NCBI GenBank assembly: GCA_008711295.1
Contig: VUYV01000041.1
Span: 4,917,964-4,981,963, forward strand
Length of the DNA: 64,000 bases
From: Anarhynchus alexandrinus
Taxonomy: Eukaryota > Chordata > Aves > Charadriiformes > Charadriidae
Direction of reading: 5' to 3'
Positions 49,708 to 61,558 of the stretch are shown piece after piece (the stretch's first letter is position 1; every line of letters begins with the position of its first letter). The notes beneath the pieces were generated by a model. That model made no database searches. It was not told the DNA's origin and worked only from the letters and a program-made list of their open reading frames with translations. A program made the translations under genes and the position numbers.

Positions 49708-51433
49708 GTAAGGCTCGTAAAATGTGTTTCATAAGCAGCACATCCCATAGCAGGTATTCTGCAAAGGGATCCTGTTTGTTCGGGGGAGCTCACCGATCAA
49801 AATTAGCTCTCTTAAGAGTCTTGTGCTCTTTAAATGTTATTAAGTCTATATACACGTGTGTGTGCATGTGTATGTGTCTGTGTCGAGAATAAAAATGAAG
49901 CTATGTGGAGTACAGAGAACTTGTTGAAACATTCATACGTCTGCCAGCGAGTTTGCTGACAGTTTGGGGTTTTTTAATATATTTACACAGCTGTAATATA
50001 TATACTTTTATGGGGAACATTTTCCATCATTAGCTTTCCAACAGGTTAAGAAGGTTATTCATAGATATATCTACACACAATGAGCCAAATTCTGGTCTCA
50101 GCTGTAACAGTGTAAATCCAGAGTCACACCATTAAAATCGATTGCTTTTGCTCTTTTTTTTTTTTTCCCTTTTAACTTGTACCTGGTAACAGAGAGGAAT
50201 TTGTCCTCCCTGTATTCCGAGATCCCAGCAAGACTGCTGACCTTCTGTACTCAAGCAGATAATCTGCCGGTCATTTCTGTGTCATAGCTGTGGAAACGGC
50301 CTGCCGGCTCTTCGTACGTTCTGCAGTCATATGCTTCGGCTGATAAGATGATAGGAATCAATCTTTCTGAAAGCAATGTCCAAAGGCTGTCTCTAGGACT
50401 GCTTTTAATTCACAAGTGCTGCCTCTATCTCGCCAGTGACTAAAAAAAAAGTCTAGAACTTCCCCAGGTATTTATGCCTCCCGACTAAAATCCATATACA
50501 CGCTTTAGCCACACCTGGGGCAAATTGTCATTAAAACGTCATTAAAATGTGGCTTGTGATATGGGCCCAAAACTGGTCTTGCCTCTGCAAGTGGAAATCT
50601 TTTGTAACTGCACCTTAGTCATTAGAAAGTAATTCCAGATTTCTGCTGCCTTCACAGAGACCGGAATTTGTTCTTCTCCGCCGAGTCGCTCTTTTTAACT
50701 AATATGGTTAGACAAGTTTTTAGAGCAAACATTCTTTTTCGGCTGTGTCAGGAGATTTTTAAAAGCTACCTTGTCACTTGTCTTAATGTGGCAGCTTTAT
50801 GGCTGTAGGGATGCTGTCTCTCAGCAGCCCCTGCGCTGCCGTTTCTTTTCGCTGCAAGAAAGGCGATGGATAAAATGGAGCTGGGAAGGACTAAGTCATG
50901 CTGGAGCTCCGGGGCTTTCCACAGAGAATAAACTGCGCTGTTTTTAGGCTTGCATTAAATTAATTATGCGGAAGGGAATAGTCAAAGACATCTGAGGAAC
51001 TTGGGACACACTCCTGTGGTATATGAGGGAATTAAGCAGGCTGTAAGGCCTGGGTAAAACTTGGCGCTGCCTAAACTGAATGATACCTCTATCAAAGCAA
51101 TAATTTTTGCAAAACCTAGTTACAAAACAGTAAGTTCCCACACAATGCGGCATTCCATCTCATCGCAGGACAAGCTGCAAGACAAACACAGAAATCACTG
51201 AAGTGAATTAGACTGGAAACTGTCTTTTACAGGGGCCAAATCTTCTCACATATTTCTGCTCTACCAGACAGAGCTAAGCCCTGACCCCCCACTTTAAGTC
51301 TCTCAGCAAGGCTGGAGTAAGCCCCAAATAGGCTGCTAGATTTCCAATTTAATACAGGACTTCCTTTCAATACAAGGACAGAGGCTGAAATATGGGGACG
51401 TTACCTATTCCTGTGTTTTCTATATGTTTTTAG
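49708..51433. other. Unique AT-rich DNA, possibly with conserved regulatory blocks
   Basis: A TG-rich microsatellite lies at 49855-49884. Around 50520-50660 the sequence has repeated homeodomain-type words (CATTAAAACG, CATTAAAATG, TAGTCATTAG). No transposon is seen. Conservation cannot be judged without alignment. Confidence 0.4.
49855..49884. repeat. Interrupted (TG)n microsatellite
   Basis: ACGTGTGTGTGCATGTGTAT then GTGTCTGTGTC. Short and interrupted. Confidence 0.7.
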
Positions 51434-51612
51434 TAGAAGTCACTGAATTCGAGGCCGAAGTACGGGCCGTCCTCCAACCTCCTGCACCCTGCCCTGCCCA
51501 GTCCACCCATTGCGACCTCCAGCCACCCCCGTCTGACAGCAGCGGGGACGACAAGGGGACACAAGCAAGGCGACGGGCTCTTGGGAACCGGCAATCTGTT
51601 GCTGGGTGCTGA
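51434..51612 (+). CDS. Candidate terminal exon in a GC-rich patch
   Basis: CCTGTGTTTTCTATATGTTTTTAG is a strong acceptor. A phase-1 frame then runs EVTEFEAEVRAVLQPPAP and on to a TGA at 51610-51612, about 58 codons. The first third is acidic and the remainder Pro-, Ser- and Arg-rich. The entry phase fits a G left over from 39319-39382 or 49663-49707. The surrounding 51430-51760 is CpG-enriched, and a minus-strand frame is open across the same place, so GC content alone could explain the lack of stops. No family is recognised. Confidence 0.2.
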
Positions 51613-53711
51613 GGGCAGTACCTGGGTGGCAGCAGCTGAGCGATGAGCGGGAGAGGGGAAGGGGTCCGGGTGGCAGCTGGGTCTGGGCCACCTCATTTCA
51701 GCCCCCTGGGTTCTGAGTGCCCGGCTGTTCCCCGGGCTCGGCTGCGTCTGCTGCCCAGAGCTGGGGCTGCCCACACATCCCAGCTGCCTCTTTGAGTTCT
51801 GCTATAGCTTGCCTGAGCAGAATACCCCGCACAAAGATACCCCCGTGGCCTGGGTGCACACTAATTTCTGTCACATACAAAGGAAAGGGGGGAGGATTTC
51901 TCAAGGAAAGGTTATTAAAGTCTGTGCTGAGGCGCTGAGAAACCCAAACATAAACTCCCTCAAAAATAATAGGAACCGTGTGAGAAATTCTTCATTTCGA
52001 GTGTTTGTATAGCGTAGCCTTATATAATGTTACAGACTGCAGTCCTGAATGTCGTAATCTTAACCATACACCCGCGTGTGTTTTTAAATGTAATGCATTT
52101 TGATGTCCTGTTTGCATTGGACTCACTACTGTAGGTCTCTGCAGGACATTCTGTTTACAAAAGAGATTACCAAAAATAAAAATTACAAAACAAAGTGGTG
52201 TAAGCTACAGAAACGAGAGTAGGAATGCCTCACTCCGGAAGTTTTTGCCACAAGTCCAGATATAAACAAGGCCAAAGGGACTCAGTATAAATCAAGTTAT
52301 TTTCCTATTGCCTCAGTAAGAGAGGGGCTCAACAGCTATCCTGGCTTTATTTTACAGGCTATAACCTGGGACTAGTTTAAATCTACTTTCATTCAGTTTG
52401 TAGTTCATGAAACAGTTGTATTGAGACGGAAAATTTTCATGTTGAGTTCTTTACCTTCTAGACGTCAGAAGAAAACCTCTTATAAAAAGTAGTTCTTGCT
52501 TGTGAATCACTTGCCTCTGCCTTTCTACAAGCCTAACAAGAAAAGGCAGCTTTTGAAAGTGTAGCCCCTTTCCGTGCCATCAAAGATGGACTGAGCTCTG
52601 GCTTTTGCACTGACTTACAATTAAACATACATTATCAGTGGGGAGAGCATTGAGATTTTCTCTCTGTCTCTCTTTTGCACTCTCTCTCACTCTCTTTCCC
52701 CCTTCCACCCTCAAATTTCAAATTTATTACACTGCAATTTAACAGTTACATATTTGCTGTGCTTGTTTTACCTTTTGGGTTTTTTTTTTTCACTGTGTAG
52801 TTACTTCCCTAAGTTTAAGCCCTCCTGGGCCGTAAAGGTGTCACATTTGACATTCAGGGCACTGCTGAACACTTACTGCTGCTCACTGTATTCCTCACCC
52901 CTGCTGTGAGTAATTTGGGCACCATTTGATAATGTCCTTAGTTTACATTATAGTAGTATATAGTACTCCCAGCCATCATCAAGGTCCCTTTAGCCTAAAT
53001 GCCATTCAACTAGGCTGTAGCTATATGGCACAGTAGAGTGCGAGGAACTTGGAGACAATATAGCTTTGCCAATGTGCTATTTGCCTGGATTAATTAGTTT
53101 CCACAACGATTTTAATGGTCAAACACCACGCTGGTGTGGCTCTACTGATTCTGGTTTTGGGGTATGTACAGAGCAGGTGAGGACTTCAAACTAGTGTACC
53201 ATGGCACTCTGCCTATCAATAGAAACAATTCCTGCCCCCAAATCGCTTACAGCCTGAGTAGGCAAGACAGACAAAGGGTACATGGAGAACAAAGGCACAG
53301 AAAGGAGAATATCTACAGCCACAGCCACAAGGCTGTTCCTAAGACCAAGCCAATGCACTCAGCTTGACTACCCGCCCGTGCTGCCCAAGTGGCAGAGGCA
53401 GTCTTGGGCACACAGCTGAGTTGTGAAACATGACTCCATCAGGCAAGCTCACACCTTTCCCAATTACTTGGTGCAAATAGTCTCGTGAGTGAAGTATTGT
53501 TCACACCAGCCCTTGAAGGAAAAAAATATAATCCTTTCTTGTTTCAGCTGCTCCTAACTATAACATGAGATAGCTTTGTGCAGTAGCACACCTAGGTTCT
53601 CCATGAGGTTGCGTTGCTGTGTGGCTACAGAGCCTGACTACGGGCAGTAAATCTGCTACAGCAAGGCTTTACCACCCCAGACAGCTGATACACTCTGGTT
53701 TATAGGTAGCT
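51613..53711. other. Non-coding stretch
   Basis: GC-rich to about 51760, then unique AT-rich DNA with a pyrimidine-rich patch (CTCTCTGTCTCTC) near 52655-52710. No gene or transposon is recognised before the CR1 at 53712. Confidence 0.5.
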
Positions 53712-53871
53712 GGTTGTGGAGGCCCCATTCCTGGAAGTGTTCAAGGCCAGGCTGGATGGGGCTTTGAGCAACCTGGTCTAGTGGAAGGTGTCCACGCCCA
53801 TGGCAAAGGGGTTGGAACTAGATGAACTTTTAGGTCCCTTCCAACCTAAACCATTCTGTGATTCTATGAAA
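53712..53871 (+). mobile_element. CR1 LINE 3' terminal fragment, sense
   Basis: About 160 bp from GGAGGCCCCATTCCTGG to CATTCTGTGATTCTATG, including the AAGGCCAGGCTGGATGGGG word. It is the extreme 3' end only and moderately preserved. Confidence 0.95.
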
Positions 53872-54775
53872 TTCCTGCAGATAGGAGAATTATTTTGTCC
53901 CTCAGCCATAATACATGCTGATGTGTCCTAGCTGGGGTCTGCTGTGCTCCTTGGTGATGGCTGTAAGGCAACATGGTAAGTGGATCCTGTGCTGGCTGAC
54001 AATATTGCAGCAGCAGATGAGTACTATCATAATCTCAAAGTGTTGGATAATCATCACTCTCTTACGTTGCCTTGCTGCTCAAGAATTAATTCTTCTCTTC
54101 AAGTTATGGAGCAAACTTTACTGCAGCCAGATTCCCTGGTTTTGTGCTGCTCCAGACAGGATTCTGACCTGAACCTGGCCCTACACATATTTTTTTGAAA
54201 GGTTTGGAATAATATAAACATGTGAAGACTCTACTTTACTTTGGAAAAACTGGCCATCGAATGCAGGTGTTCAGTTCATCTTCAGGGAGTGTGAACCACA
54301 GATCAATCAAACTTAATGGTTCTCATTTATTACCCCATAATGATTAGTACTGTGTAACACAACCAACCACATCACTGGGATTTTCACAGTGAATGGAAAA
54401 TCTTTTTGTAAGGTCCTAACCAATAGTTATCCACAAACACATATATATTAATTTAATGGAAAAAAAAAAAAAAAGATAATTTGATAATGCAAAATACTAC
54501 ATTTTTGTGGAGAAAAGTGCTCACTGCAGGTTATAAGCAGCAGAAGAAGAAGAACCAAGGGCTGTTTACTGCAGCACACAAGTCACAAAAGCTACTGGTA
54601 CTCAGCTGAGCATCTGGAAGAATGGTCCGCTGGGGGTAGTTAAAATGCAAAGGAGAATATTAAAAAAACCAATCCTGTGTGGGTGAATAAGCACTTTCTT
54701 TGAAGCTTGAATCTGACACATATTTCAGAGCTCAACAGAAGCAAAAATCAATTCTCAGATTACTCTTCTTTCTAG
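53872..54775. other. Non-coding stretch
   Basis: Unique DNA with an A-rich run near 54460. A GTAAGT donor at 53967 is preceded by an open 44-bp segment with a modest acceptor, but its phases do not fit the other candidates. Confidence 0.5.
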
Positions 54776-54984
54776 CTTTGGAGGAACTTGAAAGGAGAGC
54801 TGACATCGGCATGTACAGACAGGTCCACAGCCGTTTCTGGGCCCTTTGCATTTCCAGGAACAGGCAAAAACAACCAGCACAGAGAAACGTCCTGGAAAAC
54901 AGAGCCAGAACATTACCTCCATTTTCTTACTCCTCTCACCTGCATCGAGGGACTGACCCCTGGGAGACCATTACCACTTTGTAA
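54776..54984 (+). CDS. Candidate terminal exon
   Basis: TTCTCAGATTACTCTTCTTTCTAG forms an excellent acceptor. The phase-1 frame reads LEELERRADIGMYRQV and stays open for about 68 codons to TAA (54982-54984). The N-terminal part is charged and helix-prone, and the C-terminal part is Arg/Pro-rich. A leftover G from 49663-49707 would supply the first codon as Ala. No donor of quality lies inside, so it would have to be terminal. It competes with 51434 and 61416 for the same upstream phase. No recognised family. Confidence 0.2.
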
Positions 54985-55131
54985 AGCTTCCGACTGAATA
55001 ATTGTCCCCCTGGGAATGTTAACTACTGATTCCAACGAGAACAATGTGGCTTTGCCTCCTGTGCCAGCAGCTCCAGGATCAGAGAAGCATGGAGAAGCAT
55101 GTTATTCTTTCTCTTCTCACTTCCCCTCCAG

Positions 55132-55242
55132 CCAACACACCTTCCATCTGCACTGGACAAGTCGGGGAAGAAGGAGGAGGTGGAGAAGGAGGTGCAAAAG
55201 GAAGAGCACTTCATCGCTTACCCAGGGAAATCCCCCAGTAGA
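55132..55242 (+). CDS. Candidate internal exon, Lys/Glu-rich
   Basis: TTTCTCTTCTCACTTCCCCTCCAG is among the strongest acceptors in the window, and AGTAGA followed by GTAAGG is a good donor. The 111-bp segment is 37 codons, phase 0 in and phase 0 out, reading PTHLPSALDKSGKKEEVEKE and on to HFIAYPGKSPSR. A second frame is open but gives an Arg/Trp string typical of shifted GA-rich codons. The charged run suggests a linker or coiled segment. Its entry phase does not fit the phase-1 exits upstream, so another exon, or another gene, would be needed. Family unknown. Confidence 0.3.
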
Positions 55243-58239
55243 GTAAGGCCACTGGATCACCTCACTCAAGCAAAACCCAGGGCTGATATCTAAAAGCATT
55301 AAACCACGTGGTCAGCTTTGCAGGTGGAGCCTGAGGTTCTGCTGACACCCTGGGGACCTGAACGTGCTGAGGACCTCCACAAAGAGCAGTGGAATCCACT
55401 GACAAGGGCACAGCATCATCTACCCTTGGCCATGTGACACTGAGGGCAGGACCCTGTCCTTACCTATCCTATGGGCCATATGTCCAGGAAGCACACCTAC
55501 CCGTCAGACCCAAGTCCTTACAGAAAATGTCCATGTGCCTGTGAAGATCGTGGGGTAACAATATTGAATATGAAATGCCATGCTCTGTAGTGGAAACAGT
55601 TTTGTGGAAAGTTTATTCACAATTTTTCCTGTTTAACAGAAAAAGAAATGCATAGTGTCATGTTTTGATTGCCTAAGTGCTGCAGCTGCATTAAGAAAAA
55701 AGATTTGCCCAGCAGCAGGGGGTTCACAGACTCTTCCCACAGCTTTACATTCTGCTTTGAGCAACATCCAAACTGAATTCAACACTTGTGATCCTCTTCC
55801 TAGTGTTGTTATGAGGTAATGGTTCTCTTAATCTAAATCTTATCTGCCCAGCTGCAGTTTTTGTATTTTCCTCTGACTGCACTAGTCACATGAGATCGAA
55901 GGACATGAGAATTTAGTAAATCTTTTAAAGCTTAAGATTATAAAGGGTGGAATTTGTTTCATCAGTTGACTTTATTAATGCTCTGCAGTCTGAACTGGAT
56001 TTGAAATTGAAGTGAGTAGCACTCACTAACAGCAGAAATAAAATGTTCCATGAGAAATATTTAGTTTATTAATGTCTATTAGTTTTCAATTAGAATAACA
56101 GAGATAGATGAACCCCAAACTAGGACAGTGTGTATGGATGTTTATGGACATGCAAGTGTTCTTCTGTAAAACACATCTTGCCAGAAACTTTCCTAAGGAT
56201 TAGGCAGCTGCCCAACCTCTGCAAACCTGTCGTCATTTGCCCAACCTCTCTCACTGCCATCCAGAGGGAAATTTTCTTCCCAGGAAATAGAGCACTAATT
56301 GCTTGCCCAGAAAGGAAATTAATGACTCAACAATTGTGACCAACAGGCTGCATTTTGGAGATAGCCAATCCTGAGAAATGTCATCTTTGTCAGGCTATAA
56401 TTTCCATTCTCTGCTTGAGAGATTTTTTTAGTTTGGGTGGGTTTTTTTTTAATGGTGGAAACACATATAAAATGCCACGCGGCTGTGAAGCTGTATCACA
56501 GGGCAGCTCACTACCCTCCCTGGTGGTGTGGGTGTACTGGAGCGGCTCATGCTGGGAGAGAGGCACCACTCCGGCAACCGCGGTCCCAGCCCTGCCTCTG
56601 CACCTTGGCGAATCCACGTCAGCACTAATTAGAAGCCAGAGCACAACTTCTATGTCGTGGTATGTCAAAGCTCCACTTTGGAAAATGTCCCTGCCAAGCA
56701 GAGCCGCGCTGCTTTGATAATTCCTTACTACGTGTGGTTTCAGGGCAACACCAACCAAGGAGGCACGTTTGGGTTTTGCTGTGTGTTACAGAACGTGAAA
56801 AGGAGAAAGACTTAATTTCTAACAACCCTCCTGTAGGTGGAGAAAACCAAAATGGCAGTTGCTTTCCATCCGCAGCAGATGAGTCATTAAACATGAAGAT
56901 ACATTTATTGCAGAGTTTTTTTCATCATGTTTAACCAGATCAAATGGCCCATTGTTAATGGCTTAGACACAGCCACAAGCCACAGTATTCTTCTTCCACT
57001 TCTCATAGAAGTGGGGTAACTGTCCTGTGACAAAATTTATTCTACACAGGCAATTTTTTGTCAAAGATATTTTGATATTTGATCAGTACAGATCCCATTT
57101 TACTTATAGTGTCAAATGAACCTGCACCCTGGAGTTACAGTGAAGTGAAGTGTGTTGCCTTTTGCATGGCCCTTTCAGACAAGAACAGTTCACCAGTACT
57201 TCTCTATTTTCCGAGATAATCCACTGCCAAAAGCTGAAGGGAGACAAAGCATAATCCTCTGATTTTGTGCAACCTAGGAGGAAGACAACATAAGATGTAG
57301 CTGTGATGGATCGGACTAAATCGCTCCAAAGATAAGAAAAGTTGCAAGGTTTCTTTAACATAATGAAAAGCAACCTACAAGCAGCTCTGTGTAACTATTT
57401 CGGCGAAACCCCTACCAAAGCCTTTTATGACCATATCCAGCTCACTTGTACATGGCAAAATGTCTCTGGCTCTGATTAGTATTGTATATATTATAGAAGA
57501 GCCAGAAAATTAACTCAGTAGGGAGACAAGAGAGAAGAGAGCAAGGAAGAATCAGAAACAGAGCCAGAACAAGTACTGGTAGCTATTATTCAGAAATGCC
57601 TTAAAAGACTTTTACAGGACAAGTGCTCCCAGAGGAGAGCTTAGAAGTGTCACCAAAAAAGTGGTTTCTAACAAGTTTCTGCTGCATGAGGGGAAACAGG
57701 ACTTTGCGTATTCCTTTTAAATAAACAGGTTGGCAACAAAGATACCCAGTTCCACAGCGAGCTAAAATTTGTTTTCCTGTTGGATCCTTTCCAAAAGCTA
57801 TTTCATGCCATGGAAAGATTACCATTGATTTCAGTTCCAGTGGATGTTGTCCTTAGGCCCCAGCCAGAGGCTTCCCGTTGCTCCCCTCTTAATGCAGCGC
57901 TTGCAGAGGAAGACGTAGCCTGCCCTTCATCTGCCCCACTGCAGGGCTGACTCGCACTTAACAGCGGTGGCTCCCAGAGGTATAGTACAAAAACAACATT
58001 TCATACCCACCTTTTGCCCATAGAGATGAATCTAGTTCAAGAATTATTTTCCGTGCAGGCTGTGAAGTACTCCAAGGCAGAGATTTTGAAATCAGTACAT
58101 CTTTGTGTATCAGTAACTATAGTTTCCTATTTACAGCTCTACCCAGAAATGTCAGAAAGTGAAGTAATTACTTGTATCTTTAAGCTGTATGGTAATTGTG
58201 TTGAATTAAGCACATATGTAAGTGCTTTTACTGGGTTAC
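55243..58239. other. Non-coding stretch
   Basis: Unique DNA. A 23-bp phase-0 microexon possibility (55989-56011, SELDLKL) has a good acceptor and donor and would follow 55132-55242 in frame, but at that size chance is likely. A T run lies near 56443. No transposon is seen. Confidence 0.45.
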
Positions 58240-58275
58240 ATTTGTTTATGTACTAGACAGAGTACATAAACAAAT
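58240..58275. repeat. Perfect inverted repeat, 15-bp arms, 6-nt loop
   Basis: ATTTGTTTATGTACT (58240-58254) is followed by AGACAG and then the exact reverse complement AGTACATAAACAAAT (58261-58275). Pairing does not continue outward. Each arm contains TGTTTAT, a forkhead-type word. The structure could be a DNA cruciform, an RNA hairpin or a paired binding site. Such a perfect structure is not expected by chance in 64 kb at random base composition. Confidence 0.9.
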
Positions 58276-58599
58276 AATATATATAAAGTATATAAAGAAA
58301 TAATGACAATATCCAAAATAATTTACTCTAAGGCTTAGAACTAAGCAAATCCAGAAACATATGAGGAAAATAATTCTTGGGTTTGACTCACCTTTTACTG
58401 GGGATTAAAATCCTAGTAACACCCAGTCAGTGATGTAAAACAAGAAACAGAGTGTCTAATTTAGAAAAAGCTACCCCATGTGAGGAAAACAGTTGGAGGG
58501 AACGGTGTTCAGGAAGAAAGGGTATTATGACAGACGATTTTGAATCCCTTTTTGCCTGTTTGTTTTTCACATTTATAGCTAAATCAAACAAGTAGCAGT
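58276..58599. other. AT-rich flank
   Basis: An AT-repeat patch (ATATATATAAAGTATATAAAG) directly follows the inverted repeat, then unique sequence leads to the CpG-rich segment at 58600. Confidence 0.6.
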
Positions 58600-58820
58600 G
58601 TTCAGTCTCTGCCAGCTCCCTGCCCAGCAGTGCACGAAGCAGCTGCAGGGGCAGAGCAGCGCACACCGAGCTCTGCGTACGCCCCGAGACGAGAGCCGGC
58701 AGCGTGTGCAGCAGCCGCATCGACATCGGAGGCGATTACAGCTCCAAAGGAGCAGCTACAATCCTCGCGCCTGTGAGCGGTGACGTATTTATACGGCGGG
58801 CCCTCGCAGCTCCAAAGGAT
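58600..58820 (+). promoter_or_regulatory. CpG-rich segment with CRE-like and TATA-like words
   Basis: CpG frequency rises sharply (TGCGTACGCCCCGAGACG, CCGCATCGACATCGGAGG, CCTCGCGCC). TGACGTA (58781-58787) runs straight into TATTTATA (58786-58793) and CGGCGGGCCC. CAGCTCCAAAGGA occurs twice, near 58738 and 58807. This arrangement resembles a cAMP-responsive TATA promoter on the + strand with a start near 58820. No first exon with a strong donor is obvious downstream. The minus-strand open frame over the island is probably a by-product of GC content. Confidence 0.35.
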
Positions 58821-61415
58821 ATCCCACGTAAAACCCCATCATTTAAACTCTTCAACATACATGTTTACTGGAGGGGCTGTGAGCCTTTAAAAGGAAAGGA
58901 CTGGGAATTGCTTATTGCTTGGAGGAAGGGCCTCTGTTTCTCAAACAGCTCGTTTCTAAATACGAAGGCAGACATGTCAACCTCAGGTATTGTGCTGGTC
59001 AACAACAGCAAGGACATTCAAAGTCAAAGCTGCCACCATGTCCGTGGTTGACCCTTTGATGCCCGGGGATTGCAAGAGCTTCAGCTCCGTGTGTGGTCTG
59101 GTGTGTCATGTGTGTCACAGTGCTTATCAACAGGGGTGCAAATTCTGCCCGTCTGCAACACTACTGCTTTATCCGCCGTGCATCCAGGATAAATCTGGCC
59201 CAAGGCACAAGTGCATGCCAGATTCCTGCTCTAAATGTTGTAGGTTTGCCCTCTCATTAACCCTTGTCGTATGGGAAGTGGGCTGCACGGACTGATTTAA
59301 ACCTTCTTTTATCATGTGACAAGAAACACAGAAATGATCAAAGAAACCATAAAGCAAGCGCTTACTAAGATGCCTGCTGCATCTGACCTACATTTCACCC
59401 ATCTGTTACAAACCTGATTTATGGAAAACCTGAAATTATAACACTTCCTGGAAACCTAAACACTCGTAGGTTGGCCTTATTTTGTCCAGTCACATCCTTT
59501 TTTTGATACCTGTCTGTCATCTTACTAGCCCAAGACGCTTACACATAAGACCTGGAATGGTAATGTTCCTAAGCCACAGCTGATTATCTTCTCTGATGTC
59601 AGACACAAGAGACATATAACAGCTTAGAAGTCAGGATAAGGGAATGGTGGAGCAGCACCAAACGGGAGAAATTACAGGCTTTGCTGTGTGATTGCCAGCT
59701 AGGAGCCTTAGCAGGTCAGTAATCGGAATGATTATTTATGCAGAGCAGATTTGCAAGGAACCTCACATGTCTTCGTGCTAATTTCAGTGTCGGAGCCATA
59801 TGATGCCCTGTCACGTTAGGAAAAGGAGGGGAAGGAGCAAAAGTGCTACAGAAAAGGGCCTGGGAAATGGAGCTCTAATAAATTCTGCTGCAGTATGCCA
59901 TCTGTTCCTATGGGAAACCTATGCTGTCATAAATCTGAGTGTTGTGGCTAGAAAGACTAAGGGCACGCAACCCAAATTCATAGATTTTGTGTTGTGAAAA
60001 CTACAGAATAGAGCTGAGGCATTAATGTGACAAAGTTGGATTCATTTCTGGTTGGGAATACTTCTTGGGAATGCTTTTCCCTCCTTTAATTAATTCATTA
60101 CATAAGCTCTGTAGGTACAAGCAACTACTACAAATATTGACAAAAAAAAATGACCTGCATTCATTCACTGCCAGTAGTTACTGAGTACAGTAATGTGTTT
60201 TCTACTCCTTCTGGTGGGCAGAACTTTTACAAAGGGAGGGGTCTGAAGAAATCACCAGACCTTGGACTCTCTCTTGGAGAAAAGCCAAGAGGGAGGCTGA
60301 AAATAAACAGACTAAAGTACCCAGGGAAAATCTGAATCCTTCCTCTCTGTATCTTTCAACTCCTACCTGACTGAACAAAAGGTAACAGCAACACGATGTA
60401 ATACGATTAATTATTTTCTTATTAAACTTCCTATTACCCACAAACCACATTCATGGACAAGGACTCCCTAAATGTAGCAAAAACGGACCAAAAATGAGTC
60501 TCTGTTCTATGGAATGTCTAATCTAATCTCTTTATTTCTATTTTTTATTACTCTCATGTGCACAAAGTACCTGCTAAATGTTACTTAGAACAGGGATAAT
60601 CACATCACAGGCAGGCTAATTTGCTTGCTCTGTGACAGAGCTCTTTTGAAAGGGGTTTCTGTCTTTCTTCTGTGTCTAGCAATGCCTTGTCCAATGTAAC
60701 ACAAACCAGTTCTAACACAAATACCGATGGACTGTCAGCTTAACATTTGCTTTTTGTCAGTACCATTGATGTACAGTTCAGTCACAGAAGTGCTGTGGAA
60801 AATTCTGATATCCTTGCGGGAGTTCAGAAAAAAAGAAGGTAACCTGTTTTTGCAGAACAGCCACTATTCAGAAAATGTTTAGCCCACCTAGAACGGGAAG
60901 AGGAGCTAATGCCTATAGAGCATGCAGCTACTTTTGTCAGTGTTAGGTATGTAAGGCCTCCAAAGCTGCCTTTCAGAAAGGCCTTCCTATTCATATGGTA
61001 TCAGTTTTCACACTTTGCAGATCCATAGCTTGAAAAATCTTTTATTTAGCCATGGCAAAACCTTTTTTTGGACTTTGTAGATACTCACATATGTTTGTTG
61101 GAACCATAAATGGAATATATAAGCCTATTAAAAATCAAGCTACATCTCTAAGCAAGCAAGACGAATAAAAAATGTGCAAGATCAGAGCTTTCTCAGAGCT
61201 ACTGACATAAAATCATAATATATTATATGTAACTTTTAAAGTACAGACAATTGTGTGTAAATGTGCATTAAAATCCACTTGTTAATTCAAGTAGGACAAT
61301 TTCAAAATAAGGAATATTGAATGTACCGAAGTGTAAGTCAGTTTCTTCACATATTGATGTCAGCATGCTTTTTTCCAACCTATCACATTGCTTACAAAAT
61401 CAATATCCTTTCTAG
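58821..61415. other. Non-coding stretch
   Basis: Unique AT-rich DNA with short open frames only. No repeat element, RNA gene or convincing exon is visible. Confidence 0.5.
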
Positions 61416-61435
61416 GTGATCCTTATTACCAACAT
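61416..61435 (+). CDS. Possible 20-bp microexon
   Basis: ATATCCTTTCTAG precedes and GTAAGACA follows a 20-bp segment. Entered in phase 1 with a G left over upstream, it reads GDPYYQH and leaves in phase 0. It would then fit the phase-0 reading at 61559. Microexons of this size exist in vertebrates but usually need conservation to be believed. Chance is quite possible. Confidence 0.15.
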
Positions 61436-61558
61436 GTAAGACAGCAAAGCGTAGTGTTACTGATCAGAAGTGGTTGACTCTCACATCCAGTGGGTCTATT
61501 GGATCAAATCCTCGGATGTCTTTTTTATTCAGTACCCACTGCTTTTGCATTTGTTTAG

